DNA of 64,000 nt from Pelagibius sp050043265. GTDB taxonomy: Bacteria; Pseudomonadota; Alphaproteobacteria; Kiloniellales; Kiloniellaceae. The position numbers were made by a program, and so were the translations under genes. The notes beneath the pieces are model-generated. The model was not told where the DNA came from. It ran no database searches and was given only the letters and a program-made list of their open reading frames with translations. Location: positions 1 to 64,000 of the forward strand of contig JBHJIR010000016.1 in the NCBI GenBank assembly GCA_050043265.1, written 5' to 3'. Within the stretch, counting starts at the first letter, position 1; every line of letters begins with the position of its first letter. Of this stretch, positions 11,127 through 18,573 are shown in pieces.

Positions 11127-11581
11127 GACTGCGCCTCCGCGATGATGCTGTCGAGGCGCTCGGCATCCAGGCGGCCATGCAGGCGGTCGTTGACCATCGC
11201 CGCCGGCGCGCAGGCGCAGTTGCCGAGGCAGTACACCGGCTCGATGGTCACGCCCGCCGCCGAGGTGTCGCCCAGCGACACGCCGTGGCGCCCGCAAAGC
11301 TGCTCGATCAGGCCCATCGCGCCCATGGACTGGCAGGCCTCGGCCCGGCAGACCTTCACCACCACCTTGCCGGCGGGGGCCTCGCGGAAGTCGTGATAGA
11401 AGGAGACGACGCCGTGCACTTCGGCGCGCGACAGGTTGAGGACATCGGCGATCAGCGGCACCGCCCGCGCATCGACATAGCCGAAGCGGTCGTTCAGGGC
11501 ATGCAGGATGGGCAGCAGGGCGCCATCTTCGTGCTTATGCGCATCGGCGATCTCTTGGACGAGATCAGGGTTCCAGGGCAT
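11123..11581 (-). CDS. fdsG: Formate dehydrogenase gamma subunit (NuoE-like [2Fe-2S])
   Basis: A 152-residue thioredoxin-fold [2Fe-2S] protein related to NuoE. The four cluster cysteines appear as CRAEAC and CLGNCAC. It is first in the operon fdsG-fdsB-fdsA-fdhD-fdsD, with short overlaps or gaps all the way, and would form the FdsG-FdsB diaphorase pair with its neighbour. The 189 bases upstream, before the OFA transporter stop, are AT-rich and hold a palindrome, so the operon probably has its own promoter there. Confidence 0.94.
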   Translation of the reverse strand: MPWNPDLVQEIADAHKHEDGALLPILHALNDRFGYVDARAVPLIADVLNLSRAEVHGVVSFYHDFREAPAGKVVVKVCRAEACQSMGAMGLIEQLCGRHGVSLGDTSAAGVTIEPVYCLGNCACAPAAMVNDRLHGRLDAERLDSIIAEAQS

Positions 11582-11665
11582 TGCTCTCTCATTAGGAAGT
11601 TGTTTTTCTTGGAGGCTATGATCGCCGTCAATGAAATCGACTTCAAACGAGTTTTTTCACATTCG

Positions 11666-11684
11666 TAATCGATTAAGCCGATTA
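11666..11684. promoter_or_regulatory. Palindromic site upstream of fdsG (candidate LysR operator)
   Basis: In the AT-rich gap before fdsG there is an inverted repeat TAATCG-N7-CGATTA (11666-11671 and 11679-11684), and the first arm also forms a perfect 10-bp palindrome TAATCGATTA (11666-11675). It lies about 85-103 bases upstream of the fdsG start. The T-rich/A-rich dyad is the shape bound by LysR-type regulators; the LysR gene at 17461-18372 is the natural candidate. The link is inference. Confidence 0.45.
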
Positions 11685-11733
11685 TAAGAATTGCCCTTCG
11701 GCCCTGAAAATCCAGCGAGAAAGGGCGGAAAGT

Positions 11734-11760
11734 CCGGGCGCCGCCACCGGCAGCGCCCGG
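11734..11760 (-). terminator. GC-rich hairpin after OFA transporter gene
   Basis: Perfect 8-bp stem CCGGGCGC/GCGCCCGG (11734-11741 with 11753-11760) around an 11-base loop, 11 bases beyond the transporter stop on the minus strand. The following transcript is only mildly U-rich (ACTTTCC), so it may be a weak terminator or an RNA-stabilising stem between transporter and fds genes. Confidence 0.45.
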
Positions 11761-11770
11761 TCCGTAAACC

Positions 11771-13516
11771 TCACTCCGCCGGCGCGGCCGTCGGGTGGGT
11801 ATTCTCCACGTGGTGACGCTCGTCGACCGGACGCACCGTCAGGTTGGCGAAGAAAGCCAGCACCAGCAGCCCGGCCATGGCGTACATGGTCGTGTTGTAC
11901 AGGCTGGGCGTCGGGTCGACCGTCCCCGCTGGCACGATCTGCATCAGCGAGGCGATGGTGACCGTCTTCGCCTCCACCAGTTCGCTCAGGCGGTCGATCG
12001 GCGCCCCGAACTTCTGCGCGAAGGCGACCGGGTCGACCTTGGCGGCGAGATCGCGGATCGCCTGCCCGCTGGACCGTTCGCGCAGGAAGGTAATCGCGAA
12101 GGGCCCGAGAACGCCCGCCGTCGACCAGGCGGTCAGCAGCCGGCCGTGGATGCCGCCGACGTGCATGGTGCCGAAGACGTCGGCCAGGTAGGCCGGGATG
12201 GTCGCGAACCCGCCACCGTACATGGTGAAGATGATCATCGTCGCGGCATAGAACAGCACCAGCCAGGTGATCGCGGGATCGGCGCTGACCTGCGAGGCCG
12301 CGTAGGGGATCGACAGATAGAGCAGCGTCCCCAGCACGAAGAACACATGATAGGTGTTCTTGCGGCCGATGAAGTCCGAGGTCGAGGCCCAGAAGAAGCG
12401 CCCGCACATGTTGAAGACGGAAATCATCAGCACGTAGGTGCCCGCGAAGCTGGCGGTGGCGACGTCCGGCAGGGTGGAGCCGAAGATCTCCACCATCATC
12501 GTCTTGGCCACGCCGATCACACCGATGCCGGCTGTCACGTTGAAGCAAAGCACGATCCACAGTTTCCAGAACTGCGGCGTCCGGATCGCCTGGTTGATGT
12601 GGACGTGGTTGCTGGTGATCATCCGCTTCTCGGAGACGTCCTTGGCGGGCGGATTCCAGCCCGCCGGCTTCCAGCCCTGGGCCGGAATACGGTAGGAGAA
12701 GGCGGCAATCAGCATGACGAGGAAGTAGACGATGCCCAGCGTGATGAAGGTGCTGGCCGCGCCGGTGTCGCCGGTACCCACGACATAGACGCCGGCTTGC
12801 CCCGGCACCGCCCTGCCGGCGGCCTGCGAGGCGGTGGCGACCACGCCCTCGACCTTGCCGGCGGCGGTCTCGGCAAAGCGCCGCCCGCCCTCGGTCACCA
12901 GGCTCACCGCATCGGCGGAGCCGAGGTATACGGGCGCCTTGGCGAAGATCCCCAGCAGCCAAGACTTCAGCGGGGCGCCGATCATCGCGCCGCCGCCGAA
13001 GCCCATGATGGCCATGCCGGTCGCCATGCCGCGGCGGTCGGGAAACCAGCGGATCAGGGTCGAGACCGGCGACACGTAGCCGAGGCCCAGGCCGCAGCCG
13101 CCGAGTACGCCATAACCCAGATAAATGAGCCAAAGCTGATGGCTGACGATCCCGAGGGAGCCGATCAGGAAGCCGCCGCCCCACAGCAGCGCGGCGGTCA
13201 CGCCGACGCAGCGCGGGCCGACTTCCTCGAGCCACTTGCCGGCAATCGCGGCCGACAGACCGAGAAAGACGATGGCCACCGAGAAGATCCAGACGACGCT
13301 GGAGAGACTCCAGTCCCCCGCGGCGCTGGTGACGACGCCCAGTTCCTTGATCAGCGCCGGGTTAAAAATGCTCCAGGCGTAGACCGATCCGATGCAGAGG
13401 TGGATCGCGATGGACGCCGGCGGAACCAGCCAGCGGTTGAACCCCGGCTTGGCGACGATGTTTTCCTTCATCAGGATGGACAGAGGGCCATTCCTGCGCG
13501 TCGATGTATCGGCCAT
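11771..13516 (-). CDS. OFA-family MFS transporter (oxalate/formate antiporter type)
   Basis: About 581 residues from the ATG at 13516, which has a GGGGAGG ribosome site; the frame continues to 13654 but without family-like sequence. Twelve or more membrane segments with OFA hallmarks: an early GSVYAWSIFNPAL helix, GYGVLGGCGLGLGYVSP, IRWFPDRRGMATGMA and NHVHINQAIRTPQFW. A loop near residues 210-260 is longer than in classic OxlT. OFA carriers exchange formate, oxalate or other small carboxylates. Its place between a sigma54 two-component system and fds genes suggests import or exchange of formate or a precursor. A sigma54 promoter precedes it. Confidence 0.88.
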   Translation of the reverse strand: MADTSTRRNGPLSILMKENIVAKPGFNRWLVPPASIAIHLCIGSVYAWSIFNPALIKELGVVTSAAGDWSLSSVVWIFSVAIVFLGLSAAIAGKWLEEVGPRCVGVTAALLWGGGFLIGSLGIVSHQLWLIYLGYGVLGGCGLGLGYVSPVSTLIRWFPDRRGMATGMAIMGFGGGAMIGAPLKSWLLGIFAKAPVYLGSADAVSLVTEGGRRFAETAAGKVEGVVATASQAAGRAVPGQAGVYVVGTGDTGAASTFITLGIVYFLVMLIAAFSYRIPAQGWKPAGWNPPAKDVSEKRMITSNHVHINQAIRTPQFWKLWIVLCFNVTAGIGVIGVAKTMMVEIFGSTLPDVATASFAGTYVLMISVFNMCGRFFWASTSDFIGRKNTYHVFFVLGTLLYLSIPYAASQVSADPAITWLVLFYAATMIIFTMYGGGFATIPAYLADVFGTMHVGGIHGRLLTAWSTAGVLGPFAITFLRERSSGQAIRDLAAKVDPVAFAQKFGAPIDRLSELVEAKTVTIASLMQIVPAGTVDPTPSLYNTTMYAMAGLLVLAFFANLTVRPVDERHHVENTHPTAAPAE

Positions 13517-13520
13517 AGTT

Positions 13521-13637
13521 TCGTTTTCCTCCCCTTTCGTGGGCTCTGCGTTCTCGACAGCGTCGGGAGGATTGCTATGCAGACCGCCGCCCGCTGCCGG
13601 AGCGTGGCGGAGAGCGATCGTTTTCCTCCCGTTTCGT
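13521..13637 (-). repeat. Duplicated ribosome-site element in transporter leader
   Basis: A 20-base element occurs at 13521-13540 and again at 13618-13637 with one mismatch. On the minus strand each copy contains a GGGAGGAAAACGA ribosome-site core. The downstream copy serves the transporter ATG at 13516; the upstream one lies 97 bases earlier in the predicted leader mRNA, with no ATG properly spaced after it. Confidence 0.75.
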
Positions 13638-13689
13638 TCGCGTCGGCCCGGCACTGCCCCGGGCGCGCGCGAATTCTGATTCGGCTGAC

Positions 13690-13705
13690 AGCAAACGCCG
13701 TGCCA
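13690..13705 (-). promoter_or_regulatory. Sigma54 (-24/-12) promoter for OFA transporter
   Basis: On the minus strand the sequence reads TGGCACGGCGTTTGCT, a perfect match to the sigma54 consensus TGGCACGRNNNTTGCW (-24 element 13699-13705, -12 element 13690-13694). Transcription would start near 13679, leaving a leader of about 160 bases before the transporter ATG at 13516. The NtrC-type activator gene at 15854-17236 is two genes upstream. The whole 311-base gap 13517-13827 holds this promoter, the duplicated ribosome-site element, a GC hairpin and a GACAG-type dyad. Confidence 0.85.
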
Positions 13706-13735
13706 GACGGTGAAGACGTCGGAATTTCAGGGAAG

Positions 13736-13751
13736 CCGGCCAGGCGGCCGG
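13736..13751 (-). terminator. GC hairpin downstream of sensor kinase gene
   Basis: CCGGCC/GGCCGG stem (13736-13741 with 13746-13751) with a four-base loop, 77 bases past the kinase stop and just upstream of the sigma54 promoter. No U-run follows, so it could instead be a protein-binding dyad. Confidence 0.3.
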
Positions 13752-13792
13752 TTGCGGAAGAGACAAAATGTACCACTGCCCGGTCGTCGTCG

Positions 13793-13803
13793 GACAGGCT
13801 GTC
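13793..13803. promoter_or_regulatory. GACAG-G-CTGTC dyad (candidate activator site)
   Basis: Perfect inverted repeat GACAG/CTGTC around one base, about 90-100 bases upstream of the sigma54 -24 element, the usual distance for an NtrC-type enhancer site. A related inverted pair, CTGACAGC at 13685-13692 and GCTGTCAG at 13816-13823, flanks the region. Binding by the neighbouring response regulator is inference. Confidence 0.4.
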
Positions 13804-13827
13804 GCGCCCGGTGCGGCTGTCAGAAGC

Positions 13828-15861
13828 TTATGACGACAGAACCTGGTCGTCGGACGGCAGCCAGATGGTGAAGGTCGTGCCCTCGCCGGGCGTGCTGACG
13901 ACGCGGATCTGCCCGCCGGCGCGCGAGGCGAGCTTCTGACTGATCGACAGGCCGAGGCCGGTACCTTGCCGGACCTTGGTGGTGAAGAAGGGATCGAAGA
14001 CCCGTTGCAGCACCTCCGGCGGCATCCCGTGTCCGCTGTCCTGCACCTCGATGGCCAGGCCGGGCGTCCCGGCACGGTCGGCGTCGAGACTGCGCAGCAC
14101 CAGGCGGCCGCCATCGGGCATGGCCTGGATGGCATTGGTCAGCAGGTTGATGATGACCTGCTGCAGTTCGATCTTGTTCATCGCCACCAGCCGGCCGGTG
14201 CGATCGTCACGCTCCACCGCGATCTCCACCTTGTTGCGCAGGTGCTGGACCAGTAGCAGGCAATCGGTGATCACCTCCGCCGGCGCCAGCCGGCCGGCGC
14301 TGTCGGCATACTCCTCCGGGCGGGCGAACTGCAGCAGCTTGGTGACCAGCAGGTTGATCCGGTGGATCTGTTCGTCGATCAGCCGGAATTCGGTGCGCGC
14401 GGCGTTGCCGGCCGGCCCGATCACATCGCGCGCGACATCCAGATTGCCCTGGATCACGGCAATGGGATTGTTGATCTCGTGCGCGACGCCGGCGGTGATC
14501 TCGCCGATGGCGGCCAGCTTCTCCGACATGACAAGCTGCTGCGTCGTCTCCTCGAGACGCAGGTTCGCCTCGCGCAGTTCCCGGGTCCGCGCCTCCACCC
14601 GGTCGTTCAGTTCCTGCGCCCAGTCCCTCAACTGCCGGTCGCGCTCCTCGACCAGGTCGAGCAATTGATCCAGGTGGCGCGCGACGCGGCCGATCTCATC
14701 CTCGCCGGTCTGCCCGCTGCGGGCGCCGAGGTCGCCCTCTTCGACCCGGTTGATGGTCTGCGTCATGCGCTCCAGCGGCCGGAAGATATTGCCGACCCAG
14801 CGCAGGAACACCGGCACGATGATCGCCGTCGCCAGCAGGAAGGCAAAAGCGAGAGCAACAACGGTCTGATACTTGGCGATGCGGAAAGGGGTTTCCAGAA
14901 AGCCGACGTAGAGCATGCCGATACGCGCGCCCCGGCTGTCGACGATCGGTTCGTAGGCCGAAATGTACCAGTCGTTCACCACGAAGGCACGATCGAGCCA
15001 GATGCGACCCTCGTCCAGCACTTGGTGGCGCACCACCGCCGAGACCCGCGTCCCCAGCGCGCGCACATTTTCGAACAGGCGCACATTGGTGCTGATTCGC
15101 ACGTCTTCCAGGAACAGCGTCGCGGTGCCTTCGCTGCCCTCGGGCAGGCTGGCGGTGCGGTAGACCAGATCGTTGATGGTGTCGATGAAGGCCAGGTTGC
15201 GGTTCAGCAGAATGCCGCCGACCAGGACTCCGCGACGTCCCTGCCCCAGATCGGCCGCCGCCGCGACGTGGATCACCATGCCGCGGGCCTCGACGGTCCG
15301 CTCGCTCGGCACTGCCGCTTCGGTCGGCACCAGATCGATCCGCGCGCGCTGCGCCAGTCCGGGGTCGATGGCGGCGAGTTCTTCGCGGCTGAAGAGGTCG
15401 ATGGCCGTCGCGACGCCCGTCGCCCGCGCCTGTGCGATCACCGGCCAGGTTTCCGGCTGCGATGTCCCCGTGCCGGCCGCCGCGCCGGCCAGAAATCCAT
15501 CCGCCTCGTCGAGCAGGTAGAGAAAATCGAGCCGCAGCCTGGCGCGGCTATCGTCCAGGAAACCGGTCATCTCGCCCAGGTCGCGGCTGTCCAGATGCCG
15601 CTCGAAGGCCGCGGAGGCGGCCAGCGCCTCGACCCGCTCCCCGCTGTTCTCCAATAGCCGGGAGAGGTACTGGCGGGCGATCGTCAGGTCGCCGGTGACC
15701 TTCACGATCAGCAGGTTGTCGAACTTCTGCCACCAGCGGGCGACGCCGCCGCCAAGCAGCAGCGGCAGCACGACCAGCATCGGCAGCAGCGCGATGACGA
15801 TGAGCCTCAGCCGCACCGTGGGGGAGCGGCGCGCCGGCCGTGGCGGCACCGCGTCAGACAT
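13828..15861 (-). CDS. Membrane sensor histidine kinase (two-component partner)
   Basis: About 677 residues from the ATG at 15861, overlapping the end of the response-regulator gene by 8 bases. A membrane segment at about 18-38, a periplasmic region of about 290 residues likely of the Cache kind, a second membrane segment (VALAFAFLLATAII), HAMP domain, coiled coil, then a DHp domain with the phospho-accepting histidine in GVAHEINNP and an ATPase domain with NAIQAMPDGG, DSGHGMPP and GTGLGLS. The layout resembles DctB/NtrB-like kinases. It should phosphorylate the adjacent NtrC-type regulator in response to an extracellular ligand, perhaps a small carboxylate given the transporter and fds genes downstream. 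Confidence 0.88.
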   Translation of the reverse strand: MSDAVPPRPARRSPTVRLRLIVIALLPMLVVLPLLLGGGVARWWQKFDNLLIVKVTGDLTIARQYLSRLLENSGERVEALAASAAFERHLDSRDLGEMTGFLDDSRARLRLDFLYLLDEADGFLAGAAAGTGTSQPETWPVIAQARATGVATAIDLFSREELAAIDPGLAQRARIDLVPTEAAVPSERTVEARGMVIHVAAAADLGQGRRGVLVGGILLNRNLAFIDTINDLVYRTASLPEGSEGTATLFLEDVRISTNVRLFENVRALGTRVSAVVRHQVLDEGRIWLDRAFVVNDWYISAYEPIVDSRGARIGMLYVGFLETPFRIAKYQTVVALAFAFLLATAIIVPVFLRWVGNIFRPLERMTQTINRVEEGDLGARSGQTGEDEIGRVARHLDQLLDLVEERDRQLRDWAQELNDRVEARTRELREANLRLEETTQQLVMSEKLAAIGEITAGVAHEINNPIAVIQGNLDVARDVIGPAGNAARTEFRLIDEQIHRINLLVTKLLQFARPEEYADSAGRLAPAEVITDCLLLVQHLRNKVEIAVERDDRTGRLVAMNKIELQQVIINLLTNAIQAMPDGGRLVLRSLDADRAGTPGLAIEVQDSGHGMPPEVLQRVFDPFFTTKVRQGTGLGLSISQKLASRAGGQIRVVSTPGEGTTFTIWLPSDDQVLSS

Positions 15862-17236
15862 TCCAGGCGGCACACTTGCGCTCGATCGTCTTGCGCGACA
15901 CGCCGAGAATACGGGCCGCCGCCGCCCGGTTCCCGCCAACGTCCGCCAGGACCTTCAGGATGTGGCGCTTCTCCACCGCCTCCAGGCTTTCGGCGGCCGG
16001 TGCCGCTCCGCCCTCCTCCCCCCCCCGGAACTCGGGCGGAAAGCGGCCCAGGATCAGCGCGCGCTCGATGGTATTGCGCAGTTCGCGGACATTGCCCGGC
16101 CAGTCGTAGCTCTGCAGGGCGGCGCGCACCCCGTCGTCGATCAGCAGCGGCGGCACACCCAGTTCGACGGAGACTTTGCTCATGAACAGCGCCGCCAGTT
16201 CGTCGATATCGTCACGCCGCTCGCGCAACTGCGGCATCTCGATGCGCACGACGTTCAGCCGGTAGAAGAGATCGGCCCGGAAGCGCCCCTCGGCAACCGC
16301 GACCTCCAAGTCGGCGTTGGTCGCAAACACCAGGCGCACATCGACGGGCACCTCGCGGTTGGTGCCCAGCGGGCGCACGCGCTTGTCATCCAGGATGCGC
16401 AGCAGCTTGCTCTGCAGGGCCAGCGGCATTTCGGCGATCTCGTCGAGAAAGATGGTGCCGCCCTGGGCATAGAGGAACAGGCCCTGGCGCAGGCTTTCGG
16501 CTCCGGTGAAAGCGCCCTTCACGTGGCCGAACAGTTCGCTCTCGATCATCTCGGCGGGGATCGCCGCGCAATTCAGCGGCACGAAGGGACCCTCGGCGCG
16601 GCTTGAGAGCGCGTGGACGAGCCGCGCGGCGACCTCCTTGCCGCTGCCGGATTCACCGGTGATCATGACGGAGGTCGGCATCGGCGCCACCCGCTCGATG
16701 GTCTCGCGCACTTCCGAGATGCGCGGCGAGCGGCCGATCAGACGGTTGCGCACGCGGATCGCGCTGTCGCTGGCGTCCAGTTCGTAGCGCAGCACCACAT
16801 TCTCGCGGCGCAGGCGCATGCGGTCCAGGCAGCGCGCCACCGCATTCAGAATCTGGTTTGAGCGGAACGGCTTCAGGACGAAGTCCGCCGCGCCGGCGCG
16901 CAAGGCATCGATCGCGGTTTCCAGGTCGGCGAAAGCGGTGATCAGGATCACTTCGGAGAAAAAGCCGAGTCGGCGCTGCTCCTGCAGCCATTCCAGCCCC
17001 GACTGGCCCGGCAACAGGTTGTCGATGATGACGACGTCGAAATGGCTGTTCTCCAGCAGGCGCGTGGCCGCCGCGGCATCGTTGGCCGCCTCCAGCCGCT
17101 GGCAGCGCGGGCCCAGGGTCCGCACCAGGAAATTGCGCATGCCGGGCGCGTCGTCGACCACCAGAATCGACGCCTGAGCCAGCCAGGGGCTGAACACGGC
17201 CTGCGCGTCTGCTTGACGTTCGGCAATCTCCGACAT
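15854..17236 (-). CDS. NtrC-family sigma54-dependent response regulator
   Basis: About 460 residues from the ATG at 17236, with a GAAGGA ribosome site; the frame extends 18 codons further without support. REC domain with phospho-aspartate in VVIIDNLLPG, then a sigma54-activator AAA+ domain with Walker A GESGSGKE, the sigma54-contact loop GAFTGA and Walker B GTIFLDE, then a C-terminal Fis-type helix-turn-helix (NRAAAARILGVSRKTIERK). All activation motifs are intact. It should work with the overlapping sensor kinase, and the perfect sigma54 promoter at 13690-13705 is its obvious target. Confidence 0.93.
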   Translation of the reverse strand: MSEIAERQADAQAVFSPWLAQASILVVDDAPGMRNFLVRTLGPRCQRLEAANDAAAATRLLENSHFDVVIIDNLLPGQSGLEWLQEQRRLGFFSEVILITAFADLETAIDALRAGAADFVLKPFRSNQILNAVARCLDRMRLRRENVVLRYELDASDSAIRVRNRLIGRSPRISEVRETIERVAPMPTSVMITGESGSGKEVAARLVHALSSRAEGPFVPLNCAAIPAEMIESELFGHVKGAFTGAESLRQGLFLYAQGGTIFLDEIAEMPLALQSKLLRILDDKRVRPLGTNREVPVDVRLVFATNADLEVAVAEGRFRADLFYRLNVVRIEMPQLRERRDDIDELAALFMSKVSVELGVPPLLIDDGVRAALQSYDWPGNVRELRNTIERALILGRFPPEFRGGEEGGAAPAAESLEAVEKRHILKVLADVGGNRAAAARILGVSRKTIERKCAAWNV

Positions 17237-17343
17237 GGCAGTTGGTCCTTCAGGTACCTCCCGCTGCCCGGGGCTCCCGGCAGCCCGCAACCTTTTACGG
17301 CCGGAATTTCAACCGTTGGTCTATGTGTTTTATTGTTTTTCTA

Positions 17344-17382
17344 TGCATTTTCTTGCATTTTCTCCGCGCAATGGCAATTGCG
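17344..17382. promoter_or_regulatory. Direct repeat and palindrome upstream of response-regulator gene
   Basis: In the 224-base gap before the response regulator, the 10-mer TGCATTTTCT occurs twice in tandem (17344-17353, 17354-17363), followed by the dyad CGCAAT-GGCA-ATTGCG (17367-17382). The repeat period is one helical turn. The stretch is AT-rich and about 110-145 bases upstream of the ATG, so it is a plausible promoter or regulator-binding region; the binding protein is unknown. Confidence 0.4.
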
Positions 17383-17460
17383 GTTCCCGGCAGGAGGCCA
17401 CGCCCCCTTGCTCCACGCGGTTGCCCGGCCTTCAGCCCCCCGGCCAGGGAGGCCCGGCGA

Positions 17461-18372
17461 TCAGCCCTGGCGGGGCTTCATGCGCGCTTCCAGGCCGTCC
17501 GCCTGCACCGATTTCACGAAGGCATCGACCAGCGGGGGTTGGGGTTTCTGCTGGCGGACCACCATGCCGACGGTAAAGCTGCGCTCCGGCTCCACCAGGG
17601 GCAGGGCCAGCATTCCCTTTGGGGTGCCGAACAGCCACAGCAGATTGTGCGGCAGCACGCTGGACCACGCGCCGGTGCGGATGTGCGAGCACAGCGTCAT
17701 CAGCGAGTTGCTCTCGGCATGGACATTGGGTGTGCAGCCGACGCTGGCGAAGACGGAATTCACGAGGCGGCGATTCTGCATGTCCGGCGTCAGCAGGCAG
17801 AGCGGGGTCTCGGCCGCCTCCCGCCAGGTCACCGACTTGCGCCCGCGGAACGGCCCGCGCGTGGGGGTCAGCAGAATGTAACGCTCCTCATACAACGGAT
17901 AGGTCGCCACGCCGTGCAGCGGCTCGGCCCCCAGGTAGGTAATGCCGACATCGAAGTCGAAGCCGTCCAGGGAGCGCTGAATCTCGTCGGAGGTCCGCGA
18001 CAGAATCTGCAGCGTCACCTTGGGATGCGCCTCGCTGAGCGGCGTGGTCAACAGGCCGATGGTCGGCAGCGCCGAGGGGATCACACCCAGCGTCAGCTCG
18101 CCGGTGAGTTCGCCGCGCAACAGGCCGATCTGCTGGTCCAGCACCTCGCGCTCGGCCACCACCCGCGTCGCCCAGTCCAGCAGCACCTTGCCTTCGGCGG
18201 TGAAGCCCTTGAAGCGCTTGTCGCGCTCGATCAGCGGCGCGCCGATCTCGCTCTCCAACTGGCGGATCGCCGCCGACAGCGTCGACTGCGTCACGTGGCA
18301 GGTCTCCGCCGCACGGCCGAAATGCTTCTCCCGGCCCAGCGCGACGAAGAAGCGGAGATGGCGGATCAGCAT
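17461..18372 (-). CDS. LysR-family regulator (FdsR-like)
   Basis: A 303-residue LysR-type regulator. The winged helix-turn-helix covers residues 1-60 (FGRAAETCHVTQSTLSAAIRQLE) and a periplasmic-binding-like effector domain the rest. LysR genes of this kind commonly accompany fds operons (fdsR), so it may sense formate or a cofactor state and act on the palindrome before fdsG; that is inference. It is transcribed in the same direction as the kinase/regulator genes and stops 225 bases before them. The anion permease starts divergently 201 bases to the right, so it may control that gene instead. Confidence 0.85.
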   Translation of the reverse strand: MLIRHLRFFVALGREKHFGRAAETCHVTQSTLSAAIRQLESEIGAPLIERDKRFKGFTAEGKVLLDWATRVVAEREVLDQQIGLLRGELTGELTLGVIPSALPTIGLLTTPLSEAHPKVTLQILSRTSDEIQRSLDGFDFDVGITYLGAEPLHGVATYPLYEERYILLTPTRGPFRGRKSVTWREAAETPLCLLTPDMQNRRLVNSVFASVGCTPNVHAESNSLMTLCSHIRTGAWSSVLPHNLLWLFGTPKGMLALPLVEPERSFTVGMVVRQQKPQPPLVDAFVKSVQADGLEARMKPRQG

Positions 18373-18573
18373 CGCAGGACGGTCCCGAAATTACGCCTCC
18401 CACCAGGAAGGCCCCAACCCCTCATAGGGATTTGGCGCCAGGGCGGCAACCACCAATAGCGGGCCTCAGGTCTGAGCGGCCTGCGAAAATCCCTTCCCCT
18501 GCCAGCCCCCGACGTGCCTTCTGTAGGTGCGACTTTCCTTCGAGTCCCGCCAGCAAAGGACCAGCGCTGCCCG

